A DNA stretch of 5,673 bases from Burkholderiales bacterium. GTDB lineage: Bacteria; Pseudomonadota; Gammaproteobacteria; Burkholderiales; Burkholderiaceae_A. Where the stretch lies: positions 1 through 5,673 of the forward strand of contig JAURCW010000086.1 in assembly GCA_030828265.1 (NCBI GenBank), written 5' to 3'. Position 1 is the first letter of the stretch; each line of letters begins with the position of its first letter. A program made the position numbers and the translations under genes. The notes beneath the pieces are model-generated. The model saw only the letters and a program-made list of their open reading frames with translations. It had not been told where the DNA came from and searched no databases. Shown piece by piece: positions 1 through 5,673 of this stretch.

Positions 1-1662
1 AAGCGGTGGGGAGGCCAAGAAGTTGGCGCGAAGATTGGGATGAATGCGGGCTTCAAAGTTACGATTTCCCGACAACACGGCGGCGCAAACGAGATCGTTA
101 TTGACAATCGCCTCATTGAACTCGGGCAGAAGGTCGCCAGCGTTCCCAATGCAGGTTGTGCAGCCATACGCCGCTACGCTGAATCCCAGTTTTTCAAGAT
201 AAGGAAGAAGCCCGGCCTTGGTCAGGTAGTCGGTGACAACACGACTTCCTGGCGCAAGTGAAGTCTTAATACGCGAATGAACTGTAAGGCCTTTCTCAAC
301 CGCTTTCTTCGCAAGAATTCCCGCAGCAAGCAGCACACCGGGGTTTGAGGTGTTGGTGCAAGAGGTTATGGCGGCGATAAGAACGTCGCCATGGCCCAGG
401 TCGGTGGCACCCGCCTTCACACGCTTGCCAAGCTCGCCTGCAGGCTTGGCAAAACCGTTGTCGGCAACAGGCTTACTAAACAACTCGGAAAAGGAGGACT
501 TCATTGCGCTAAGTTCAATGCGATCTTGCGGGCGCTTGGGCCCCGCCAATGAGGGGCGAATGGTGGCGAGGTCGAGCGAGACAACCTTGGTGTAATTGAT
601 ATCACCGGACTTGGGAATACCAAACAAGCCCTGGGCCTTGAAGTAGGCCTCGAAGGCATCGACTTCCTCTGCCGTGCGGCCGGTGGCCTTCATGAAGTCC
701 ACAGTGGTCTCGTCCACCGGGAAGAATCCCATGGTCGCCCCGTACTCCGGTGCCATATTGGCGATGGTTGCGCGGTCGGGAAGGCCTAAGCTGGCAGTCC
801 CTTCACCAAAGAACTCAACAAACTTACCTACAACTTTTTCTCGACGAAGCATCTCGGTAATGGTTAAAACAAGATCCGTCGCTGTGGTGCCTTCCGGCAG
901 ACGACCCGTGAGGTTTACGCCGATGACATCGGGCGTTAAAAAGTAAAGGGGCTGACCCAACATGGCTGCCTCGGCCTCAATGCCCCCCACGCCCCAGCCC
1001 ACGACACCAATGCCGTTAATCATGGTGGTGTGGCTGTCTGTTCCCACCAAAGTGTCGGGGAAACAAACACCGTTACGCTGATGAACCCCACGCGCTAGGT
1101 ACTCCAAGTTCACCTGGTGAACAATGCCTATTCCAGGGGGGACAACCTTAAAAGTATCAAAGGCCTGCATGCCCCACTTCATGAACTGATAACGCTCTTC
1201 GTTGCGCTGGAACTCAAGTTTCATGTTGAGATCAAGTGAGTCTTTCTGGCCAAAGTGATCGATCATCACAGAGTGGTCAACGACCAAGTCAACGGGCACT
1301 AGGGGCTCGATGCGCTTGGGGTCCTTACCAAGATCTTTGGCAACATTACGCATGGCGGCAAGGTCGGCAAGAAGTGGCACACCCGTGAAGTCTTGCAGAA
1401 CAACACGCGCAAGGACAAAGGGAATTTCATCAACCCGCTCGGCGGTCGGTGCCCAGTTTGCGAGTTGTCGCACATGCTCCTCAGTCACCTTTTTTCCGTC
1501 GCAGTTACGCAAGACCGACTCAAGAACAATTCGAATCGAAACGGGCAGGCGAGAAATAGGCCCAACACCCGCGGTCTCGAGCGCCGGAAGGCTGTAGTAA
1601 GACAGCGATTGGCCCTTACTGGTGCTAAAGGTTTTGAGTGTGTTGTGCAGGTTATGTGACAT
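1..1662 (-). CDS. acnA: Aconitate hydratase, AcnA type (partial, C-terminus outside window)
   Basis: Cytosolic [4Fe-4S] enzyme that isomerises citrate to isocitrate via cis-aconitate. The reading frame is open from the ATG at 1662 to the window edge, giving 554 codons. AcnA-type enzymes are about 890-900 residues, so roughly the last third, including the C-terminal swivelling domain, is missing. The three cluster cysteines are visible: Cys435 in [11 protein letters not shown], and Cys501 and Cys504 in [11 protein letters not shown]. As I recall, these are the same numbers as in E. coli AcnA. Other family signatures are [12 protein letters not shown] (Asp129-His130), [21 protein letters not shown] (Asp209-Ser210-His211) and [20 protein letters not shown] near the cut edge. 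The domain order fits AcnA/IRP1 and not AcnB. The start has GAGGAG six bases upstream (plus-strand ctcctc, 1669-1674). It is the third gene of the leftward unit, 39 bases after the lyase gene. No frameshift or missing key residue was seen. Confidence 0.97.
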   Translation of the reverse strand, partial: MSHNLHNTLKTFSTSKGQSLSYYSLPALETAGVGPISRLPVSIRIVLESVLRNCDGKKVTEEHVRQLANWAPTAERVDEIPFVLARVVLQDFTGVPLLADLAAMRNVAKDLGKDPKRIEPLVPVDLVVDHSVMIDHFGQKDSLDLNMKLEFQRNEERYQFMKWGMQAFDTFKVVPPGIGIVHQVNLEYLARGVHQRNGVCFPDTLVGTDSHTTMINGIGVVGWGVGGIEAEAAMLGQPLYFLTPDVIGVNLTGRLPEGTTATDLVLTITEMLRREKVVGKFVEFFGEGTASLGLPDRATIANMAPEYGATMGFFPVDETTVDFMKATGRTAEEVDAFEAYFKAQGLFGIPKSGDINYTKVVSLDLATIRPSLAGPKRPQDRIELSAMKSSFSELFSKPVADNGFAKPAGELGKRVKAGATDLGHGDVLIAAITSCTNTSNPGVLLAAGILAKKAVEKGLTVHSRIKTSLAPGSRVVTDYLTKAGLLPYLEKLGFSVAAYGCTTCIGNAGDLLPEFNEAIVNNDLVCAAVLSGNRNFEARIHPNLRANFLASPPL

Positions 1663-1668
1663 AGGTCG

Positions 1669-1682
1669 CTCCTCAAGAGGAA
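1669..1682 (-). promoter_or_regulatory. Hairpin covering the acnA ribosome-binding site
   Basis: In mRNA sense the sequence just before acnA reads UUCCUCUUGAGGAG. UCCUC pairs with GAGGA across a UU loop, with one extra outer U-G wobble pair. The inner CUUG is a known compact tetraloop type in which C and G pair and only UU is unpaired, so the tiny loop is sterically possible. The right arm is the Shine-Dalgarno element GAGGAG, six bases before the ATG. The pairing is read directly from the sequence. That it lowers or modulates acnA translation is inference; a stem of 5-6 pairs is only moderately stable, and a purine-rich SD can pair with nearby pyrimidines by chance. Confidence 0.4.
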
Positions 1683-1701
1683 AACAATAAGAGAAAAGTA
1701 A

Positions 1702-2700
1702 TTAGGTGGAGAAAAATGCAGTCCTTGCCTCATCTGGCAAGTCAAGATGCATGGCGTGAGCCTTGAGTAAGAGCCCCCAAAAGTATCGGTAACTCGCCCT
1801 GTCGTGCAGTTCGCCCTCAAAGGCTATGGGTCCCCAGTCGGCGGCCTGCGCGGCAATAAGAATGGCTGTTGCCTTAGTGACCTCATGCGCCCCGGGCGCG
1901 AAGGCCTTGAGAATAGGACTTACCTGATCGGGGTGAATGCTCCACATACGGCCAAAGCCAAGCCAACGGGCCTGCTCCGCGTCGCTTTGGGTCTGCGCCG
2001 TGTTGTTGTAATCCACGGTGGGGTTGTGGGTTGGAATTTTTTCGTAGGCATGGCAGGCCGCCGTAATTTCGAGCTTTGCCCGCCGCAGCAAAGGATGCTC
2101 GAACTGCCCAGGGCTTTTCATACAGTTCGCGGGTATCGCGCCACCATGCGCACTCGTGAAATCCATCTGCCCAAACGAAATAAATCGAACTTCGGGAAGA
2201 GCAGCGATGCCAAAAATATCGCGCACCGACCCGTGGGTTTCTGCAAGAATTTGAATGTCTGGTAGGGGTCTCTTTGCTGCATTGAAAACCTGGCCGGCCA
2301 TTTGGAGCGCAGCCTTGGCCTGTTCGAGGCTATCAGCCTTCGGCAAGGTTAAGTAAGCCAACGGGGTCTGAAGGTCAAACGCTAGGCAATGCAGATCGTC
2401 GGCAAACGAGGGATGGTCGTAGGGATGAACACGACAGCCCAGCCTATGGCTCTGACCTGGCTGAAACGAGTCGTGCTGGTTCACAAGACCAACGAGCTCC
2501 CGAACTGCCTCCGATTCCGCGCCTGCGGGCGCCCCGTCCTCGAGGTCAAGGGTGACATCGAAGTCGAACCCCCGGGCGGCTTGTAGGTCAAGCGCCTTTT
2601 GAAGTTTGCGCGGACTGCCTGCGTAATGCTCGCAACAGGGGACGAGCCAATGGTCGTCAGCCCCCGTTGATTGCAACACCTCTCGCGGATGAAGAGGCAT
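1702..2700 (-). CDS. HpcH/HpaI aldolase / citrate lyase beta-subunit family protein (putative CoA-ester lyase)
   Basis: A 332-residue protein of the CitE-like TIM-barrel superfamily, whose members cleave or form C-C bonds in CoA esters such as malyl-CoA, citramalyl-CoA or citryl-CoA, usually with Mg2+. Motifs in order: LDLEDGAP (51-58, the family's acidic metal/substrate loop), CRVHP (89-93, with the usual barrel Arg), ILAETHGSV (151-159, metal-ligand Glu154), FGQMDFTSAHGG (177-188, metal-ligand Asp180) and WSIHPDQV (253-260, the typical IHP motif near the end). The active site therefore looks intact. No citrate lyase alpha or gamma subunit is adjacent, so a citE name would be misleading; the substrate is unassigned. 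An in-frame GTG at 2706 is possible, but the ATG at 2700 is preferred: AGGA, overlapping the mdh stop, lies 8 bases before the ATG and only 2 bases before the GTG. Only 10 bases separate it from mdh, so it is very probably cotranscribed and translationally coupled with it. Confidence 0.88.
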   Translation of the reverse strand: MPLHPREVLQSTGADDHWLVPCCEHYAGSPRKLQKALDLQAARGFDFDVTLDLEDGAPAGAESEAVRELVGLVNQHDSFQPGQSHRLGCRVHPYDHPSFADDLHCLAFDLQTPLAYLTLPKADSLEQAKAALQMAGQVFNAAKRPLPDIQILAETHGSVRDIFGIAALPEVRFISFGQMDFTSAHGGAIPANCMKSPGQFEHPLLRRAKLEITAACHAYEKIPTHNPTVDYNNTAQTQSDAEQARWLGFGRMWSIHPDQVSPILKAFAPGAHEVTKATAILIAAQAADWGPIAFEGELHDRASYRYFWGLLLKAHAMHLDLPDEARTAFFST

Positions 2701-2710
2701 GGTCACCGTC

Positions 2711-3703
2711 CTAGCTTAGAAGGTGCTTAACACCATCCTGCTCTTCAAGTAATTCTTGCAGGGTAAGGTTCATGCGCTCACGAGAAAAAGCATCAATTTC
2801 CAGTCCCTTGACCATCTCGTATTTCCCATTGGCGCAGGTGCAGGGAAATCCGTAAATGACATCTTTAGGAATGTCGTACTCACCATTAGAAGCAATACCC
2901 ATCGTGACCCACTTTCCGTCCGTACCTAAGACCCAGTCGCGAACATGGTCAATAGCGGCGTTGGCTGCAGAGGCGGCAGAGGACAGGCCACGGGCTTCAA
3001 TAATGGCGGCACCACGCTTGCCCACCGTAGGAAGGAAGGTGTTGGCGTTCCAGTCTTGATCATTAATGAGGTCTTTCACCATCTTTCCGTTGATGCTGGC
3101 AAAACGATAATCCGCGTACATCGTGGGGGAATGGTTTCCCCAGACACAGAGCTTTTCGATGTCCTTTACGGCGAGGCCCGTTTTGGCTGCAATCTGCGAG
3201 GCCGCGCGATTGTGATCGAGGCGCAGCATGGCGGTGAAACACTCACGGGACAGGCTCGGAGCGGACTTCATGGCGATGTAGGCGTTGGTATTTGCGGGGT
3301 TCCCCACCACCAAAACCTTCACCTGCCGAGAGGCCACCTGGTCAAGGGCCTTGCCCTGCGCGGTAAAAATCTGGGCATTGGCAGAAAGGAGGTCTTTGCG
3401 CTCCATTCCAGGGCCGCGTGGCCGAGCGCCCACCAATAGAGCGATGTCGGTGTCTTTAAATGCTGTTAATGGGTCAGCATGCGCAGACATGTCTGCTAGA
3501 AGTGGAAAGGCGCAGTCATCGAGCTCCATCATCACACCCCTGAGCGCCTTTTGAGCTTTTTCATCAGGAATTTCAAGGAGTTGCAAAATTACCGGCTGGT
3601 CTTTACCCAGCATCTCACCACTGGCGATACGAAAAAGAAGGCTGTAGCCAATTTGGCCAGCCGCACCAGTAACCGAGACGCGAACAGGGGATTTAGCAGT
3701 CAT
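2711..3703 (-). CDS. mdh: Malate dehydrogenase (NAD-dependent)
   Basis: Oxidises malate to oxaloacetate with NAD in the cytosol. It has 330 residues, full length for the MDH type shared by beta-proteobacteria and the eukaryotic cytosolic enzyme (Burkholderia enzymes are about 327-329). The Rossmann fingerprint TGAAGQIG is at 12-19. The mobile substrate loop [15 protein letters not shown] (92-106) supplies Arg96 and Arg102. [11 protein letters not shown] (132-142) is the NAD/substrate strand. LRLDHNRA (160-167) carries the catalytic Asp163 and substrate Arg166, and WGNHSPTMY (188-196) carries the proton-acceptor His191. The Arg residue in the loop, rather than Gln, marks it as malate- and not lactate-specific. 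The ATG at 3703 is preceded by AAGGAGG (plus-strand 3714-3720) at a spacing of 10, slightly long but a strong match. It is the first gene of the leftward unit and diverges from sdhC; a candidate promoter lies at 3736-3764. Confidence 0.98.
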   Translation of the reverse strand: MTAKSPVRVSVTGAAGQIGYSLLFRIASGEMLGKDQPVILQLLEIPDEKAQKALRGVMMELDDCAFPLLADMSAHADPLTAFKDTDIALLVGARPRGPGMERKDLLSANAQIFTAQGKALDQVASRQVKVLVVGNPANTNAYIAMKSAPSLSRECFTAMLRLDHNRAASQIAAKTGLAVKDIEKLCVWGNHSPTMYADYRFASINGKMVKDLINDQDWNANTFLPTVGKRGAAIIEARGLSSAASAANAAIDHVRDWVLGTDGKWVTMGIASNGEYDIPKDVIYGFPCTCANGKYEMVKGLEIDAFSRERMNLTLQELLEEQDGVKHLLS

Positions 3704-3735
3704 GACAAAAAGGCCTCCTTGATTTTATTTAGTGC

Positions 3736-3764
3736 AGTTTAGGGTTGACCCTAGGCGGTGTCAA
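3736..3764 (-). promoter_or_regulatory. Candidate sigma70 promoter for the mdh-lyase-acnA unit
   Basis: On the minus strand there is a perfect -35 box TTGACA (3764-3759), a 17-base spacer, and a -10 box TAAACT (3741-3736; four of six matches to TATAAT). Transcription would start near 3729, giving a leader of about 26 bases that carries the mdh Shine-Dalgarno sequence. The consensus -35 and ideal spacing make this the best promoter match in the intergenic region on this strand. The start site is predicted, not shown. Confidence 0.55.
3740..3753. promoter_or_regulatory. Palindromic operator candidate between the divergent promoters
   Basis: TAGGGTTGACCCTA is a perfect 6-base inverted repeat around a 2-base centre (TG). 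It overlaps the -10 box and spacer of the predicted mdh promoter and also contains the -35 hexamer TTGACC of one predicted sdhC promoter. A dimeric regulator bound here would be placed to control both units at once. Its core GGT-TG-ACC loosely recalls the GGTnnnACC half-sites of FadR-like GntR regulators, but with a different centre length, so no regulator family can be assigned. The symmetry is seen; operator function is inferred. Confidence 0.4.
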
Positions 3765-3781
3765 AACTAGAACTTTATAAT
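3745..3781 (+). promoter_or_regulatory. Candidate sigma70 promoter(s) for sdhCDA
   Basis: Two overlapping possibilities exist on the plus strand. The first pairs TTGACC (3745-3750; five of six matches) with TAGAAC (3768-3773; four of six) at a 17-base spacing. The second is a perfect TATAAT (3776-3781) that has no recognisable -35 at a 15-18 base spacing and no TGn extension, so it would probably need an activator. Either would leave an sdhC leader of roughly 95-105 bases. The choice between them cannot be made from sequence alone. Confidence 0.45.
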
Positions 3782-3825
3782 ACCGATCAGGGAGTCTTAA
3801 GAATTCAATCCACGCGAGTCGACCG

Positions 3826-3848
3826 GGCTAGGGCGTTTATTAGCCTAG
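3826..3848 (+). repeat. Small inverted repeat in the predicted sdhC leader
   Basis: GGCTA (3826-3830) and TAGCC (3841-3845) form a 5-base inverted repeat with a 10-base loop. An alternative register pairs CTAGG (3828-3832) with CCTAG (3844-3848). It lies in the transcribed leader if either predicted sdh promoter is used, about 36 bases before the sdhC start. It is too short to call a terminator and has no T-run. It could be a weak RNA stem or a protein site, or chance. Confidence 0.2.
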
Positions 3849-3883
3849 ATCCTTGATTCTGCGAGCTTTTCACCGAGGGGGCT

Positions 3884-4294
3884 ATGCCGGAAACCATTGC
3901 AAAAAAAAGGCCGGAGTTTCGGAACATTCACATCACGCAAATTCTTGGCTATCGCTTGCCTCTTGCCGGCGTCATGTCAATATTGCACCGCGTCAGTGGC
4001 GCGGTCATGTTTCTTTTATTGCCGCTTATCGTCTGGCTACTCGATAAGAGTCTCACCTCGGAACTCAGCTACGCCGAGCTTTTGGGCTTCGTAGACTCAG
4101 TGCCCGCTAAGTTACTTCTCTGTGCCATTGCCTGGGCATTCATTCATCATTTCTGGGGCGGTATTCGACACCTAGTTAACGATGTGCACATTGGTATTAG
4201 TCGTGAGGCAAGTCCTAAGATGGCCTCTATTTTTATGGTGCTTAGCCTGCTCACCAGTCTGCTGGCCTTTCTTGCAATTTTTGGAGTGATCTAA
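3884..4294 (+). CDS. sdhC: Succinate dehydrogenase cytochrome b556 subunit
   Basis: One of the two membrane anchors of complex II; with SdhD it holds haem b and forms the ubiquinone site. It has 136 residues, normal for SdhC. The N-terminal RPEF is followed by RLPLAGVMSILHRVSGAVMF (24-43), the family signature with Ser32 and Arg36 corresponding to the quinone-site Ser27 and Arg31 of E. coli. FIHHFWGGIRHLVNDV (86-101) carries the predicted haem ligand His89, aligned with E. coli His84, and Asp100. Three hydrophobic stretches, at about 28-52, 75-95 and 114-135, fit three membrane helices. The ATG at 3884 has a GAGGGGG element just upstream (3875-3881) at a short spacing. The TAA is only 2 bases before the sdhD start. 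First gene of the rightward unit. Confidence 0.96.
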   Translation: MPETIAKKRPEFRNIHITQILGYRLPLAGVMSILHRVSGAVMFLLLPLIVWLLDKSLTSELSYAELLGFVDSVPAKLLLCAIAWAFIHHFWGGIRHLVNDVHIGISREASPKMASIFMVLSLLTSLLAFLAIFGVI

Positions 4295-4296
4295 CC

Positions 4297-4662
4297 ATGG
4301 CCGGGCGAAATATTGGACAAAAGCGGCTGGTTGTCGGCGCCCATTACGGGCTACGCGACTGGCTATCACAACGTGTCACAGCAATCGTGCTGGCGAGCTA
4401 CAGCCTTGTGTTGCTTTTTGCGGCCCTCTCTGCTTCCGAACCGGGCTACTACGGCTGGGCGGGCCTTTTCGCCCAGACCTGGGTGAAGGTGTTTACCCTG
4501 GTTGGCTTCCTTGCCTTTATCTACCATGCCTGGGTCGGCGTTCGTGACATCTGGATGGACTACGTCAAGCCGCTTGCCATCCGGCTTGCCTTACAGGTCT
4601 TCACGATTTTGTGGTTGCTTGGAAGTTTTGTCTGGGCCGTTGAGGTCGTATGGCGGGTCTAG
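4297..4662 (+). CDS. sdhD: Succinate dehydrogenase membrane anchor subunit
   Basis: Second complex II membrane anchor, partner of SdhC in haem b and ubiquinone binding. It has 121 residues, the usual length. VVGAHYGLRDWLSQRVTAIV (12-31) is the characteristic start, with the conserved Ser-Gln-Arg before helix 1. IYHAWVGVRDIWMDYVKP (75-92) carries the predicted haem ligand His77 (E. coli His71) and Asp88-Tyr89, matching the E. coli Asp82-Tyr83 quinone-site pair. Three hydrophobic segments, at about 27-46, 62-82 and 95-117, match three helices. The start is 2 bases after the sdhC stop, with GGAG about 10 bases upstream inside the sdhC end, so translational coupling with sdhC is likely. The assignment to SdhD follows from the DYVKP motif and gene order. 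Confidence 0.95.
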   Translation: MAGRNIGQKRLVVGAHYGLRDWLSQRVTAIVLASYSLVLLFAALSASEPGYYGWAGLFAQTWVKVFTLVGFLAFIYHAWVGVRDIWMDYVKPLAIRLALQVFTILWLLGSFVWAVEVVWRV

Positions 4663-4752
4663 CCATTTTAATGAGCTAGCCACTGAGCCGTCTGGATCAA
4701 TGGTCTTACATTCTGTCTTTATTGGTTTCTGTCTTAGGGGGTGTGTTTAATC
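4663..4752 (+). other. sdhD-sdhA spacer with repeats and the sdhA ribosome-binding site
   Basis: This 90-base non-coding gap is long for a tightly packed sdh operon, where sdhD and sdhA are normally close. CTAGCCA occurs twice as a direct repeat (4659-4665, overlapping the sdhD stop, and 4676-4682). The same region also gives an inverted pair, CTAGC (4659-4663) and GCTAG (4675-4679), around an 11-base AT-rich loop. The second half is T-rich. AGGGGGT (4736-4742), one mismatch from AGGAGGT, stands 10 bases before the sdhA ATG and fixes that start. There is no terminator-like GC-rich stem followed by a T-run, and I saw no convincing internal promoter. Confidence 0.5.
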
Positions 4753-5673
4753 ATGGCCGAGTTACAGCTTAACCAGACACGGAATCTTCCTCGCCGAAGG
4801 TTCGATGCAGTCATTGTGGGTGCCGGAGGCTCCGGTATGCGTTGCTCTTTACAGCTTGCTGAGGCAGGAATGAACGTCGCCGTTCTCTCCAAAGTCTTTC
4901 CAACTCGCTCGCATACGGTTGCCGCACAAGGAGGCATTGGCGCGTCCCTGGGCAACATGAGTGAGGACAATTGGTACTGGCACATGTTTGACACCATTAA
5001 AGGCTCCGACTACCTAGGCGACCAAGATGCCATCGAGTTCATGTGTAAAGAAGCGCCTAAGGTTGTCTATGAGCTTGAACACTTTGGCATGCCCTTCGAC
5101 CGCAACCCCGATGGCACCATCTACCAAAGACCATTCGGTGGTCACACGGCAAACTTAGGTGAAAAGCCTGTTCAAAGGGCCTGCGCCGCCGCTGACCGAA
5201 CAGGTCATGCCCTCTTGCACACGCTCTATCAGCGAAACGTTCGCGCGCGAACCCAGTTTTTTGTTGAATGGATGGCGCTCGACATCATTCGCGATTCTGA
5301 GGGGGCCTGCGTGGGCGTGGTTGCCCTTGAAATGGAATCGGGTGAGGTTATGGTTCTTGAAGCCAAGGCCACCGTCTTTGCGACGGGTGGTGCCGGCCGT
5401 ATCTGGGCTGCCTCAACGAACGCCTTCATTAATACCGGTGATGGCATGGGCATGGCAGCAAGGGCTGGCTTGCCTCTTGAAGATATGGAGTTCTGGCAGT
5501 TTCACCCCACCGGCGTTGCAGGCGCGGGGGTGTTGGTGACCGAGGGCGTTCGCGGTGAGGGCGGCATTCTGTTGAACTGCAACGGCGAGCGCTTTATGGA
5601 GCGCTACGCCCCGACGCTTAAAGATTTGGCCCCTCGCGACTTCGTCTCACGCTCCATGGACCAGGAAATTAAA
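4753..5673 (+). CDS. sdhA: Succinate dehydrogenase flavoprotein subunit (partial, C-terminus outside window)
   Basis: Catalytic FAD subunit of complex II, oxidising succinate to fumarate on the cytoplasmic face of the membrane. The frame is open for 307 codons to the window edge; the family is about 590 residues, so about half is present. [17 protein letters not shown] (14-30) is the dinucleotide-binding motif. [21 protein letters not shown] (52-72) contains His54, the residue that binds FAD covalently (E. coli His45). [10 protein letters not shown] (209-218) is the second FAD motif. [18 protein letters not shown] (248-265) gives His251, Thr263 and Glu264, matching E. coli His242, Thr254 and Glu255. 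[10 protein letters not shown] (292-301) carries the catalytic proton-relay Arg295 (E. coli Arg286). An in-frame TAG at 4735-4737 limits upstream starts, and the only other candidate, GTG at 4741, overlaps the SD; the ATG at 4753 is therefore chosen. sdhB is expected downstream. Confidence 0.98.
   Translation, partial: MAELQLNQTRNLPRRRFDAVIVGAGGSGMRCSLQLAEAGMNVAVLSKVFPTRSHTVAAQGGIGASLGNMSEDNWYWHMFDTIKGSDYLGDQDAIEFMCKEAPKVVYELEHFGMPFDRNPDGTIYQRPFGGHTANLGEKPVQRACAAADRTGHALLHTLYQRNVRARTQFFVEWMALDIIRDSEGACVGVVALEMESGEVMVLEAKATVFATGGAGRIWAASTNAFINTGDGMGMAARAGLPLEDMEFWQFHPTGVAGAGVLVTEGVRGEGGILLNCNGERFMERYAPTLKDLAPRDFVSRSMDQEIK

Noticed and set aside
674..946. Plus-strand ORF antisense to acnA, and similar ORFs at 40-261, 350-595 and 1310-1659
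   Set aside because: All are opposite the continuous acnA frame carrying the iron-sulphur cysteines and other aconitase motifs; no independent evidence of coding.
1485..1820. Minus-strand ORF spanning the lyase end and the acnA start
   Set aside because: It overlaps both real genes in another frame and has no family resemblance; the two flanking frames have clear stops and starts here.
1804..2265. 153-residue plus-strand ORF antisense to the lyase gene
   Set aside because: It lies wholly opposite a gene with intact family motifs, is rich in Arg/Gly with no recognisable domain, and has no Shine-Dalgarno support that I could see; a codon-bias shadow.
2701..2706. GTG at 2706 as the start of the lyase gene
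   Set aside because: The only SD-like AGGA would be 2 bases from this GTG but 8 from the ATG at 2700, so the ATG start is favoured; the difference is two residues.
2945..3439. 164-residue plus-strand ORF antisense to mdh
   Set aside because: It lies fully inside the well-conserved mdh coding region and its translation resembles no protein family; a shadow of the opposite strand.
3826..3848. Rho-independent terminator or attenuator ahead of sdhC
   Set aside because: The inverted repeat has only 5 pairs with a 10-base loop, and no T-run follows it, so a terminator call is not supported.
5159..5539. 126-residue plus-strand ORF in another frame inside sdhA
   Set aside because: The sdhA frame is continuous through it with FAD and active-site motifs on both sides, so it is not a second gene or a frameshift product.

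Overview
The window is a compact TCA-cycle gene cluster from what is almost certainly a betaproteobacterium of the order Burkholderiales. This placement rests on recalled family resemblance: the malate dehydrogenase ([47 protein letters not shown]) and the SdhA ([39 protein letters not shown]) read like Burkholderiales proteins, and a malate dehydrogenase / CoA-lyase-like / aconitase group next to sdhCDAB is a familiar arrangement there. Base composition is moderate, so it is not one of the very GC-rich Burkholderia-type genomes. The genus cannot be named from the sequence.

Layout: two divergent transcription units share one 180-base intergenic control region (3704-3883). Leftward (minus strand) run mdh (3703-2711), an HpcH/HpaI-aldolase/citrate-lyase-family protein (2700-1702) and aconitase acnA (1662 to beyond base 1; the C-terminal part is outside the window). 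Rightward (plus strand) run sdhC (3884-4294), sdhD (4297-4662) and sdhA (4753 to beyond base 5673; about the first half is present). By analogy sdhB should follow to the right, but it is not in the window.

Functionally the cluster covers consecutive TCA steps: succinate to fumarate (succinate dehydrogenase, which also feeds electrons to ubiquinone), malate to oxaloacetate (Mdh) and citrate to isocitrate (aconitase). The lyase-family gene between mdh and acnA has a complete-looking active site but no substrate that can be assigned from sequence.

The structure not explained by the genes is regulatory. There are face-to-face overlapping sigma70-like promoters for mdh and sdhC, with a perfect 6-2-6 palindrome lying in both. 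A short UU-loop hairpin overlaps the acnA ribosome-binding site. A repeat-containing 90-base gap separates sdhD from sdhA. No mobile element, CRISPR array, tRNA or rRNA was seen, and I found no convincing novel multi-gene system; this is core metabolism with some testable regulatory details.
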